Made by a program: the position numbers and the translations under genes. A DNA stretch of 7,277 nt from the NCBI GenBank assembly GCA_007133875.1, contig SLLW01000165.1:1-7277 (forward strand). The letters run 5' to 3'. Position 1 is the first letter of the stretch. Each line of letters opens with the position of its first letter. This stretch comes from Balneolales bacterium. GTDB taxonomy: Bacteria > Bacteroidota > Rhodothermia > Balneolales > Natronogracilivirgulaceae. The notes under the pieces were generated by a model. That model worked only from the letters and a program-made list of their open reading frames with translations, did not search any database and was not told the DNA's origin. Shown here one piece after another: positions 1 to 6,465 of the stretch.

Positions 1-11
1 AAAAACAAAAT

Positions 12-27
12 GGTCATATTAATGACC
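12..27. promoter_or_regulatory. Palindrome upstream of the GH26 gene, possible operator
   Basis: The arms GGTCAT and ATGACC are perfect inverted repeats separated by ATTA, ending about 71 bases before the GH26 start codon. Size and symmetry suit a dimeric regulator site, but no regulator gene is visible and a 6-base arm can arise by chance. It could also be the tail of a hairpin belonging to an upstream gene outside the window. Confidence 0.2.
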
Positions 28-55
28 TGATGAATGATCAATTGTACTCCGCACC

Positions 56-81
56 TTGCACACACTCTCCTGGACTATAAT
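56..81 (+). promoter_or_regulatory. Weak promoter candidate for the GH26 gene
   Basis: TTGCAC (56-61) and a perfect TATAAT (76-81) lie just ahead of the GH26 start. The 14-base spacer is shorter than the usual 17, and Bacteroidota primary sigma factors prefer a different -7/-33 pattern. The distance from TATAAT to the ATG at 99 would leave a very short leader. This is reported only as a candidate. Confidence 0.2.
57..75 (+). repeat. Leader motif, copy 1 (upstream of GH26)
   Basis: TGCACACACTCTCCTGGAC, 24-42 bases before the GH26 start, closely matches a motif 18-37 bases before the barrel gene (1872-1891), with one indel and two mismatches over about 20 bases. It may be a shared 5' element or a chance match. 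Confidence 0.3.
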
Positions 82-98
82 TCAAATATACCGTTCCT

Positions 99-1361
99 AT
101 GAAATCTTTTGTCTGGTCTCCTCCCGCTGGCTTTTCCTGGATTTTCTCCCGGCCCATACCCATTGTTATGCCGATTTTTTTGATTGTTATTTTTATGATT
201 ACCATTTCCTGTGTAAATGAGGAAGGGAAAGTGCCGTCAATCACCCCCGTTGATCCCGATGCAACAACGGAAACCCGTGCTTTGCTTAAGAACCTTGAAA
301 AGATCCGCCATGATCACATCTTGTTTGGACATCAAGATGCTATGGCGTATGGAGTTACATGGCGGGATGAAGAAAATCGTTCGGATGTGAAAGACATTAC
401 CGGCTCCCACCCGGCTCTGTATGGCTGGGATTTGGGTCATATTGAAATTGAGGCTGAAAAAAACCTGGATGAAGTACTGTTTCAGGATATACGGAATTGG
501 ATTATTGAGGCCTACGAACGAGGTGGAGTCATTACTCTCAGCTGGCATCTGAATAACCCTGCAACCGTAGATGAGTTGCCGGAAGAACACGATCCGGATG
601 AGTGGGAGGCCACGGGCAGCTCCTGGGATACGACGCCGGTTATTGAAGAAATCTTACCCGGAGGTGAATATGAAGAGGTTTATAACGACTGGCTCGATAA
701 GCTGGCTGCGTTTATAAATACACTTACCTCGGAAGGAGCGTCTATTCCCATTATCTTCAGGCCTTTCCACGAAGTTACCGGACACTGGTTCTGGTGGAGT
801 GCCCAAGTTGCTACCCCGGAGGAGTATATAGCTTTATGGCAATATACCGTCGAAGCGCTCAGAGACGAAAGGGGATTGCACAACCTGCTTTATGCCTATA
901 CACCGAATACCCTGAATGAAATGGACAGTTGGGATGAGTTTCTGAAGTGGTACCCCGGGGATGATTATGTCGACATCATAGGCTTTGATGATTATTACAC
1001 GCTTCAGGGCGGTTACGGGGATGATCAGCCGGTAGAAAAGTTTTCGGAGATGCTTTCCTGGCTGGTCAACGAGGCCGAAAAAAGAGACAAAGTACCGGTA
1101 ATTGGCGAAACCGGCCTTGAAGCTGTAGCCATCGATGACTGGTATACTAACCTCCTTCTTGAAGCAATAAAATCTAACCCGGAAGCCGGGCGGTTAGCAT
1201 ACGTCCTTGCCTGGCGCAACGCTAACGAAGAAACCGATCGTAAAGATCATTTTTATGTCCCCTATCCCGGACATCCAGCCGAGTCTGATTTCCTCAAATT
1301 CACGGAGGATCCCATGATTCTGCTGGAAAATGATCTGCCTGATATGTATACATCTCCCTAA
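99..1361 (+). CDS. GH26 family lipoprotein, probable endo-beta-1,4-mannanase
   Basis: This encodes a 420-residue glycoside hydrolase that probably cleaves internal beta-1,4-mannosidic bonds in mannan, glucomannan or galactomannan at the cell surface or in the periplasm. Family GH26 signatures appear in order: HILFGHQDA (73-81), GWDLGHIE (109-116), SWHLNNP (148-154), IFRPFHE with the presumed acid/base Glu225, DIIGFDDYY (292-300), VIGETG with the presumed nucleophile Glu337, and AWRN (Trp372, Arg373), which matches the substrate-contacting Trp-Arg pair of characterised GH26 mannanases. The N-terminus has Arg18, then a strongly hydrophobic stretch ending at Cys38 (ITISC), so lipid anchoring is likely although Thr at -3 is not a classic lipobox. 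The ATG at 99 keeps positive charges ahead of the hydrophobic core. An internal ATG at 168 would leave none. No clear Shine-Dalgarno precedes either. All catalytic motifs are intact. GH26 also contains lichenases and xylanases, so mannan specificity is inference, supported by the mannanase remnant downstream. Confidence 0.93.
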   Translation: MKSFVWSPPAGFSWIFSRPIPIVMPIFLIVIFMITISCVNEEGKVPSITPVDPDATTETRALLKNLEKIRHDHILFGHQDAMAYGVTWRDEENRSDVKDITGSHPALYGWDLGHIEIEAEKNLDEVLFQDIRNWIIEAYERGGVITLSWHLNNPATVDELPEEHDPDEWEATGSSWDTTPVIEEILPGGEYEEVYNDWLDKLAAFINTLTSEGASIPIIFRPFHEVTGHWFWWSAQVATPEEYIALWQYTVEALRDERGLHNLLYAYTPNTLNEMDSWDEFLKWYPGDDYVDIIGFDDYYTLQGGYGDDQPVEKFSEMLSWLVNEAEKRDKVPVIGETGLEAVAIDDWYTNLLLEAIKSNPEAGRLAYVLAWRNANEETDRKDHFYVPYPGHPAESDFLKFTEDPMILLENDLPDMYTSP

Positions 1362-1494
1362 ACCCCGTATCTGCAAACCGATAGCTTTTGATTATGATAG
1401 AAATCCAGCGGCTATTTTTGCTCAGTCCTGCAAAACCAGGTGTCACATCGGAATATGATCAATCTTTTGTCATGTTTCGGAGTTTTAGGGGGGG

Positions 1495-1781
1495 CTCCCC
1501 TTAATGGCCTCTTGCTCAACAGTCTCTGCCACTTCATTGGAAGCGGAAACCAATGCAATCCAGGATGACAATTGAGGGTTTGCAGAGGTCCGTGGCGGTC
1601 AATTCATTAAGAACCCCACTACTATGCCGGATTCAATTTCTGGTACGGTATGCACCTGGGAGCCAATAACGAATACGCTGATCGCGAATGGCTTATCCGG
1701 GACCTGGACCAACCTGAGTACCTTGACGTTACCAACCTGCGTGTGCTTGCTTCAAGCGAAGGCCCGGAAGATGGAAAATGA
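1495..1781 (+). pseudogene. Decayed N-terminal fragment of a GH5-type mannanase-like lipoprotein
   Basis: No intact frame spans this stretch, but three pieces together read like the start of a bacterial GH5-type endo-mannanase. Piece 1 (from 1495) reads LPLMASCSTVSA, a lipobox-like segment, and runs to an in-frame TGA at 1573-1575. Piece 2, in the same frame, reads GFAEVRGGQFIKNP (1576-1617), like the family's opening strand. Piece 3 is shifted to another frame from 1620 and reads YYAGFNFWYGMHLG, then REWLIRDLD, then VTNLRVLASSEGP, ending at a TGA (1779-1781). This is the usual order in these enzymes: a Gly-Gly-Phe strand, an NFWYG motif, and a beta strand with Asn-Leu-Arg. The lesions are one nonsense codon, one frameshift near the CCCC at 1614-1617, and loss of everything past about 95 codons of a family normally over 350 residues, so no catalytic Glu survives. 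A possible true start at 1472 is separated from piece 1 by a run of seven G (1488-1494). Family assignment rests on motif recall, not a search. Confidence 0.7.
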
Positions 1782-1848
1782 CGTGTACTATCACCATCTG
1801 TCCCCGTGTCGCTGCAACAAACGGATGTTCTTTTACGTAATATTCCTA

Positions 1849-1854
1849 TATAAT
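1849..1854 (+). promoter_or_regulatory. TATAAT box, weak promoter candidate for the barrel gene
   Basis: A perfect TATAAT lies 54 bases before the ATG at 1909 in an AT-rich patch (1830-1856), but no recognisable -35 hexamer sits at the right distance. It is offered because the preceding region is a dead gene, so the barrel gene would need its own promoter. Confidence 0.2.
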
Positions 1855-1871
1855 GATGGTGGAGTCTGTGG

Positions 1872-1891
1872 TGCAACACACTCTGCCGGAC
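1872..1891 (+). repeat. Leader motif, copy 2 (upstream of the barrel gene)
   Basis: TGCAACACACTCTGCCGGAC resembles positions 57-75 ahead of the GH26 gene, with one extra A and two substitutions. Both copies sit just before the start codon of a plus-strand gene encoding an exported protein. Confidence 0.3.
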
Positions 1892-1908
1892 ACCCAAAAT
1901 CAGGTGGT

Positions 1909-2682
1909 ATGACAAGGAGATGGTTACTATTTCCGGTTGTTCTGTTGCTGTTTCTGATGAGCTGGCAACCACTCAAGGCGCAGTCCCGCACCGAGGATGC
2001 CAAGGACCGTCTCGATGGCAAGGACAGCGATCATGTTGTGGTTCAGGCCGCCCGTATCATGTGGCACATCGGATTTGATCTCACGGCCGAATTTTTCTAT
2101 TTCCGTCCGGCTTACGATGATGAACCGCCGCTGCGGTATAACCGTTATCCGTATCAGGATTCCCGTTTCCCCGGGGTTCGCAACTTTGATGAGGGGCATC
2201 GGGGGCTTTGGGACATCCAGGCCACATTCTCTCTTCCGCAGACGTCACAAGCGATGTATCAGGGTTCTGCCACCATCAAACGGAATATCCGCTACTGGAG
2301 TCTGATCGCAGGTTATGAGTACCTCAAGGAGGAGGTGGCTCCGTACGGCATTCATCAGACCGCTTTCCTGTTTGAACGGAAGTTTCGCTTTTGGGAAGGG
2401 GGTGATGCCGGGTTGCAGTTCGGCGGACGCGCTTTGAGCCTCGACGGCGATGTCTATCCCGGTCCCGATATTGGAGTGAATATCGAGCTTTATCCACGGC
2501 AGCCTTTTTCCATCGGATATGCCGGAAACTGGACCCATACGAGATTTGCCGATGTGGTCAACCATCAGTTGGAACTCGGTGTGCACATCGATGCCGCCCG
2601 GTTCTTCTTCCGTTATCGCTGGCTTGATATTGGAGGCATCAACTTCGGTACACTAACTGCCGGTACCGGGTTTTATTTCTGA
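1909..2682 (+). CDS. Exported protein, probable outer-membrane beta-barrel, unknown function
   Basis: This encodes 257 residues. I do not recognise a named family. The N-terminus is a clear Sec signal peptide: Arg3-Arg4, a hydrophobic core at residues 5-19, and a likely SpI cut after LKA (residue 24). The mature part is rich in aromatic residues in alternating patterns (AEFFYFRP, SLIAGYEYL, FRFWEGGDAGLQFGGRA, IDAARFFFRYRW), with short turns, and ends in GTGFYF with a C-terminal Phe. These are typical of outer-membrane beta-barrels, and the size suits roughly 8-10 strands. The ATG at 1909 is chosen because the signal peptide begins there. The same frame is open back to 1624, but that part overlaps the mannanase remnant out of phase and contains no sensible protein. 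AGGTGG just before the ATG is a weak, rather close ribosome site. The gene is convergent with the minus-strand cluster. A role in sugar uptake or in anchoring surface enzymes is possible but only suggested by location. Confidence 0.75.
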   Translation: MTRRWLLFPVVLLLFLMSWQPLKAQSRTEDAKDRLDGKDSDHVVVQAARIMWHIGFDLTAEFFYFRPAYDDEPPLRYNRYPYQDSRFPGVRNFDEGHRGLWDIQATFSLPQTSQAMYQGSATIKRNIRYWSLIAGYEYLKEEVAPYGIHQTAFLFERKFRFWEGGDAGLQFGGRALSLDGDVYPGPDIGVNIELYPRQPFSIGYAGNWTHTRFADVVNHQLELGVHIDAARFFFRYRWLDIGGINFGTLTAGTGFYF

Positions 2683-3016
2683 TTCCAGTGGATATTACCA
2701 TTCGTTTACCGGTCACAAAGACTCGGCTGTGAGAGACTCGCTAACCATGATTTAATAAACAAATAAGCAGTCCGTGTAAAATGAAACAAAAGGCCTGTTA
2801 TATGATCTCTGAATCCTGAAAATCACGTCGCAATCATACTGAGCATAGCCTGTCCATAAGAGTATGTTACCTGGCAATCCTTACAAAATAATTCTTCAAT
2901 CTCTTGTTTTTATTCTACGATCTCTTGAAGTCTACAGCTTTGGGACAAAATACGCGGCCAGAGTGGATGGGAGCGACCCCGTCCACCTGACCGGTTGAAC
3001 GCATGTTATGTACTGA
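2683..3016. other. Convergent intergenic region, no credible gene
   Basis: These 334 bases separate the barrel gene from the T9SS-protein gene, which point at each other. I found no supported coding frame; the longest start-to-stop reading I noted is 12 codons (from ATG 2781). It holds a direct repeat AGACTCG (2719-2725 and 2734-2740), short inverted arms CATACT/AGTATG (2835-2840, 2861-2866) and CTTCAA/TTGAAG (2894-2899, 2925-2930), and one better hairpin at 2963-2986. No U-tract terminator for the barrel gene is evident. Confidence 0.6.
2963..2986 (-). terminator. Hairpin downstream of the minus-strand cluster
   Basis: The arms GTGGATGGG (2963-2971) and CCCGTCCAC (2978-2986) give a 9-pair stem with one G-T wobble and a 6-base loop. 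It lies 30 bases past the stop of the T9SS-protein gene, the expected place for the end of that transcript. There is no strong T run directly after it on the minus strand, so it may be a 3'-end stabilising stem or a site of factor-dependent termination and not a classic terminator. Confidence 0.45.
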
Positions 3017-3901
3017 TTATTTAACGAGGGTCATGGTACGCGTGATGGAACGATCGGCGGTCTGAAGGCGGTACAGGTACATGCCGCTGGACAGCTCCGC
3101 GCCGTCGAAACTCACCTGATGCTGACCCGCACTGCGGTGGCCATCCACAAGTGTAGTAATCAACTGCCCGTGAATGTTATAGACATTCAGCGTAACCTGC
3201 TGATCATTGTTCAGTTCAAAGGTGATGTTGGTAGTGGGGTTGAACGGATTGGGGTAGTTCTGTTTCAACGCCATATGTACCGGCAATTCGTCCTGGGCGG
3301 CGCTTGTTGCAAGCGGATCGTCGGGGGAGTCACTCAGGATGATATTGTCAAGATACATGATGGAATAGTCCTCGTCACGTGCCTCGAGCCCTTCGTGTTC
3401 CTCAAAATCAGGCATGATTGCAATGACCGGGTATTCACCGGCGGCATCGGGAAAGTGGAAGGTTATGGTTTCCCATCCCTCGGTAACGGTCTGGGCTTCC
3501 ATGGACGGTAACTCGAAATCCTCCGTTTCTTCACTGCCTTCCACCTTGAACCGGAGCTCACTGATATACGGCTTCCAGACCTGGTAATGGGTATACTTCA
3601 TCTCATCCATATCCAGGGGCTCGAATACCTCACTCCAGAAGCCTCCCCACGGATTTCCATCATGGGCACGGGTGTACTGGAGCACATTCTCGCTGCTGTT
3701 GACGTCATCCGGGTCAGGGTTTGGAACCACCTCGAAGACATCATCCGGATCGACCGCTTCACCATCCGTCATGTTGTTCAGGGGTATGGTAATCCCGTCG
3801 GGGTCTTCAAAGTCTTCAATTACGATATAGTTTTGAGCTGTAGCCTGCTGCACGGTAAATGCGGCAGCCAGGACAACGAGCATCAGTAATCTGGTTTTCA
3901 T
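3017..3901 (-). CDS. T9SS-secreted protein with carbohydrate-binding-like beta-sandwich
   Basis: This encodes 294 residues. Residues 1-23 are a Sec signal peptide (Lys2, Arg4, hydrophobic core, cut near ATA-Q). Residues 24-191 form one domain that opens with YIVIEDFEDPDG and contains FEVVPNPDPDDVNSS (57-71), NPWGGFWSE (83-91), and YQVWKPYISELRFKVEG (106-122). It closes with IMYLDNIILSD (181-191). This pattern is typical of galactose-binding-like or carbohydrate-binding beta-sandwiches found beside glycoside hydrolases in Bacteroidota. No catalytic motif is visible. Residues 212-294 are a type IX secretion sorting tail: NYPNPFNP (215-222), a Val-Tyr-Asn-x-x-Gly-Gln strand, SSGMYLYRL and a terminal TLVK. 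The protein should cross the outer membrane and be released or attached at the surface. It follows the GH3 gene by 113 bases on the same strand, so it probably shares the operon and binds the same glycan. Ligand and function are inferred only from context. A non-catalytic binding protein is likelier than a divergent enzyme. Confidence 0.85.
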   Translation of the reverse strand: MKTRLLMLVVLAAAFTVQQATAQNYIVIEDFEDPDGITIPLNNMTDGEAVDPDDVFEVVPNPDPDDVNSSENVLQYTRAHDGNPWGGFWSEVFEPLDMDEMKYTHYQVWKPYISELRFKVEGSEETEDFELPSMEAQTVTEGWETITFHFPDAAGEYPVIAIMPDFEEHEGLEARDEDYSIMYLDNIILSDSPDDPLATSAAQDELPVHMALKQNYPNPFNPTTNITFELNNDQQVTLNVYNIHGQLITTLVDGHRSAGQHQVSFDGAELSSGMYLYRLQTADRSITRTMTLVK

Positions 3902-3907
3902 AGTATT

Positions 3908-3912
3908 ACCTT
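3908..3912 (-). promoter_or_regulatory. Ribosome binding site of the T9SS-protein gene
   Basis: On the minus strand the leader reads AAAAAGGTAATACT directly before the ATG. The AAGGT core sits six bases upstream of the start, which supports the start at 3901. It is the clearest ribosome site in the window. Confidence 0.55.
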
Positions 3913-3942
3913 TTTGGTTTGTTGAGGGTTTGATTTATTGGT

Positions 3943-3981
3943 GTGCCGGATATCCGGAGGTTGCTCCTCCGGTATCCGCAC
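3943..3981 (-). other. Strong hairpin between the GH3 and T9SS-protein genes
   Basis: The arms pair as GTGC/GCAC, GGATA/TATCC and CCGGAGG/CCTCCGG, around a 5-base loop (3961-3965), with single unpaired bases at 3947 and 3953. This gives 16 pairs in a stem about 17 bases long. It begins 33 bases after the GH3 stop and ends 41 bases before the T9SS-protein start, reading on the minus strand. No T run follows on that strand (ACCAATAAAT), so a classic terminator is unlikely. A transcript-processing or stabilising stem that sets unequal expression of the two genes fits better. On the plus strand a T7 run follows only after about 25 bases. Confidence 0.55.
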
Positions 3982-4014
3982 GGTATTGCTTGTTCACTGA
4001 TTTCCATTTTTTTA

Positions 4015-6357
4015 TCATCGTATCTCAAAGTCAGCTTCAAGCGTCTCGGCGACATTGGGTCCGACAAACACCTTTACGGTGCCGGGTTCAAGTACCGGAT
4101 CAAGTTGCTGATCGAGATAGTGAAGTTGTTCTGCATCAAGGTGGAACGACACGGTCTGCGTCTCACCCGGTTCAAGGCTGATGCGGGTGAAATCACGTAA
4201 TTCACGGACCGGCCGGGTAACACTTGCCACCATTTTTCGGGTGTAGAGCTGCACAATCTCATCACCAGCCCTGTCACCTGTATTGGATACATCGACACTC
4301 ACGGTCAGGCTTCCCTCACCGGTAATTTCCGATTCGCTCAGGCTGAGGTTGCCGTATTCGTAACTGGTGTAGCTCAGGCCATATCCGAAGGGATAAAGCG
4401 GAGCATTCGGGGCATCGATAAACTTGGAAGTGTACCGCTCATCGGGATCCATGGGCCGGCCGGTGTTTTTGGCGTAGTAATAGTTCGGAATCTGCCCGAC
4501 ATTATGGGGCCAGCTGAACGTCAGTTTGCCTCCGGGGTTATGGTTGCCGAACAAGACCGAGGCTATGGCGTCACCGGATCGCGTGCCGAGGTACCAGGCG
4601 TTGACAATTGCCGGGATATGCTCATCAGCCCAGCGAAGGTCAAGCGGCCGTCCGGCCATCAGTACCATTACAACCGGAGTCCCCGTTTCATGGATCGCCT
4701 CGATCAGCTCCTGCTGGGCACCCGGAAAATCCAGAGAGGTACGGGATGCCGCTTCCCCGCTCATGTGGCGCCCTTCACCCACAGCCAAAATCACCACATC
4801 GGCTTCCGTCGCCAACGCTACCGCCTCTTCAATGCCGTCCGTCGAGCGGTCGTGCAAATCAAGCGGTACCCCTTCGGCGTAGCTGACACGGGTATTTTCG
4901 GATACGATATTTTCTATTCCTTTGCGCAGCGTGATGTTGTCGGTGTGTTCACCGGCTGCCGACCAGGATCCGAGCAGGTCGTACTGGTTGTCACCGAGCG
5001 GCCCAATGACAGCCACATGTCCGGCATCTTCGGATAACGGAAGGGCATTGTTCTCATTTTTCAGCAGAACGATCGATTTTTCCGCCACTTCGAGTGCGAA
5101 ATCGAGAAAATCATCCCGCATTATGGTTTCGGCCTCCCGTTCGTAATCGGAATAGCGGTAGGGGTCTTCAAAAAGCCCCATCTCAAATTTCATGTCGAGA
5201 ATCCGGGCGACCGCCATATCAATCTGCTCCTCTTTAACCACGCCCTGGTCTACAAGGCCGGGCAGTTCATTCAGAAAAATCTCGCTCATCATGTCCATAT
5301 CCACATTGGCGTTGATCGCAAGCTCAGCTGCATGCGCATCATCGCGGGCGTAACCGTGCGGCATCATCTCCATGATGGCGGTGTAGTCCGTCACGACAAA
5401 TCCGTCAAAACCCCAATCGTCACGCAAAATTTCGTTGAACAGGAACGGGCTGCCGGTGGCAGGAACCCCGTCATATTCGTTGAAAGCGGTCATGAAACTA
5501 CGCACGCCGGCATCCACAGCCGCTTTAAACGGCGGGAGATGCACTTCACGCAGGGTTCGTTCGGAGATATCCACAGTATTGTAGTCACGGCCGGCCTCAG
5601 CGGCGCCATAAGCGGCAAAATGTTTGGCGGTGGCCATAATGGTGGTCACATCATACAGATCGTCCCCCTGGAATCCTTCAATGCGGGCAACGCCAAAGCG
5701 CTTGTTGAGCAGCGGATCCTCTCCGTGACTTTCGACAATACGGCCCCATCGCGGGTCGGGAGATATATCGATCATTGGTGTGAAGGTCCAATGGAGGCCG
5801 GCGGCCGAAGCTTCCAGAGCCGATATACGGGACGCTTTTTTGATCAGTTCCGGATCCCAGGTGGATGATTCTGCCAGGGGGACGGGAAAGATGGTCCGGT
5901 GGCCATGAATCACATCAAAGGCAAAAAGCAGCGGGATACCAAGCCGGGTTTCCTCCACAGCGATCTGCTGAAGGTCGCGGGTATGTTCGACGGTGTGGGC
6001 ATTGAATACGCCGCCCAGTTTGCCTTCAAAGATCATATCGCGGTACTGTTCGCTCAGAACCGGGCCCGTTTCGGCAAAACCGCTGCTGAGCAGGTTGAGC
6101 TGGCCTACTTTCTCCTCCATGGTCATCAGAGACAACACCGAGTCGACTTTGTCGGGATTGTGCAGCGGAGTGAAGCGGACCGGCGAGTCCTGACTCTGCT
6201 CTACGGTTGTGGCCGAGGTTACCGCAGAGCGTTCGGCGGTACGGTTTTCGGATTGTTGAAGCGGTCCGCTTTCAGTCGTTCCGCAGGAGAAGGTCAGCAG
6301 TACTATCGAAAGCAAAGCGCCCCGGGTGAACAGGAGGTGTATCGTGTGGTATTTCAT
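4015..6357 (-). CDS. bglX: GH3 beta-glucosidase (BglX-like) lipoprotein
   Basis: This encodes 780 residues, full length for BglX-type GH3 enzymes, which release terminal beta-linked glucose from oligosaccharides. The chosen start gives MKYHTIHLLFTRG, then a hydrophobic core, then a lipobox LTFSC with Cys25, so it is a membrane-anchored lipoprotein. The frame extends 16 codons upstream to an ATG at 6405, but that would bury the signal peptide. The GH3 N-terminal barrel shows KVGQLNLL, FDVIHGHRTIFP (147-158), DPRWGR (201-206), KHF (245-247) and VVTDYTAIMEM with the presumed nucleophile Asp324. The second domain shows SIVLLKNENNALPL, VAVIGP, and SGEAASR with the presumed acid/base Glu535. PFGYGLSYTSYEY leads to a fibronectin-III-like C-terminal domain (about 683-780). 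It lies between a GH144-type gene (108 bases upstream) and the T9SS-secreted protein (113 bases downstream) on the same strand. With GH144 beside it, sophoro-oligosaccharides are the favoured substrate, but GH3 specificity cannot be read from sequence and beta-1,3 or beta-1,4 glucosides remain possible. The gene symbol is a family-level name. Confidence 0.93.
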   Translation of the reverse strand: MKYHTIHLLFTRGALLSIVLLTFSCGTTESGPLQQSENRTAERSAVTSATTVEQSQDSPVRFTPLHNPDKVDSVLSLMTMEEKVGQLNLLSSGFAETGPVLSEQYRDMIFEGKLGGVFNAHTVEHTRDLQQIAVEETRLGIPLLFAFDVIHGHRTIFPVPLAESSTWDPELIKKASRISALEASAAGLHWTFTPMIDISPDPRWGRIVESHGEDPLLNKRFGVARIEGFQGDDLYDVTTIMATAKHFAAYGAAEAGRDYNTVDISERTLREVHLPPFKAAVDAGVRSFMTAFNEYDGVPATGSPFLFNEILRDDWGFDGFVVTDYTAIMEMMPHGYARDDAHAAELAINANVDMDMMSEIFLNELPGLVDQGVVKEEQIDMAVARILDMKFEMGLFEDPYRYSDYEREAETIMRDDFLDFALEVAEKSIVLLKNENNALPLSEDAGHVAVIGPLGDNQYDLLGSWSAAGEHTDNITLRKGIENIVSENTRVSYAEGVPLDLHDRSTDGIEEAVALATEADVVILAVGEGRHMSGEAASRTSLDFPGAQQELIEAIHETGTPVVMVLMAGRPLDLRWADEHIPAIVNAWYLGTRSGDAIASVLFGNHNPGGKLTFSWPHNVGQIPNYYYAKNTGRPMDPDERYTSKFIDAPNAPLYPFGYGLSYTSYEYGNLSLSESEITGEGSLTVSVDVSNTGDRAGDEIVQLYTRKMVASVTRPVRELRDFTRISLEPGETQTVSFHLDAEQLHYLDQQLDPVLEPGTVKVFVGPNVAETLEADFEIR

Positions 6358-6465
6358 AACAGAGATGATGTTTGTTGAACCGGCCGGAAGTGATCTGCCC
6401 GGCATGGTTATTCTTGTTCTTGTAATTTGAAATTCTGGTTGTTACTACAGTGAAGTTTTGGTGTG

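Noticed and set aside
1779..1860. Continuation of the mannanase remnant past the TGA (RVLSPSV)
   Set aside because: The resemblance to the family's next strand is short and soon breaks down, too weak to extend the pseudogene.
1624..1908. Extension of the barrel gene to an ATG at 1624 (352 residues)
   Set aside because: The added 95 residues are Cys-rich, have no signal, and lie out of phase over the mannanase remnant. The real signal peptide begins at 1909.
1888..1935. SGGM followed by Trp near 1900-1922 as a further piece of the mannanase remnant (these enzymes have an SGG motif)
   Set aside because: It lies at the start of the barrel gene's signal peptide, in that gene's frame, and nothing on either side continues the hydrolase pattern.
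2781..2819. Tiny 12-codon open frame in the convergent gap
   Set aside because: It has no ribosome site and no sign of conservation, and is too short to support.
3119..3889. Plus-strand open frames opposite the T9SS-protein gene
   Set aside because: The minus-strand frame has a signal peptide, domain and sorting tail. The opposite frames have none.
5371..5400. Thr-Asp-Tyr in place of Ser-Asp at the GH3 nucleophile as a possible anomaly
   Set aside because: This variant is common in Bacteroidota BglX-like enzymes and the Asp is retained.
5332..5868. Long plus-strand open frames opposite the GH3 gene
   Set aside because: They are antisense shadows of a highly conserved gene, with no ribosome site and no recognisable protein features.
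6358..6405. Extension of the GH3 protein by 16 residues to an ATG at 6405
   Set aside because: It would put a non-hydrophobic stretch in front of a well-formed lipoprotein signal peptide. Neither start has a clear ribosome site, so the lipobox decides.
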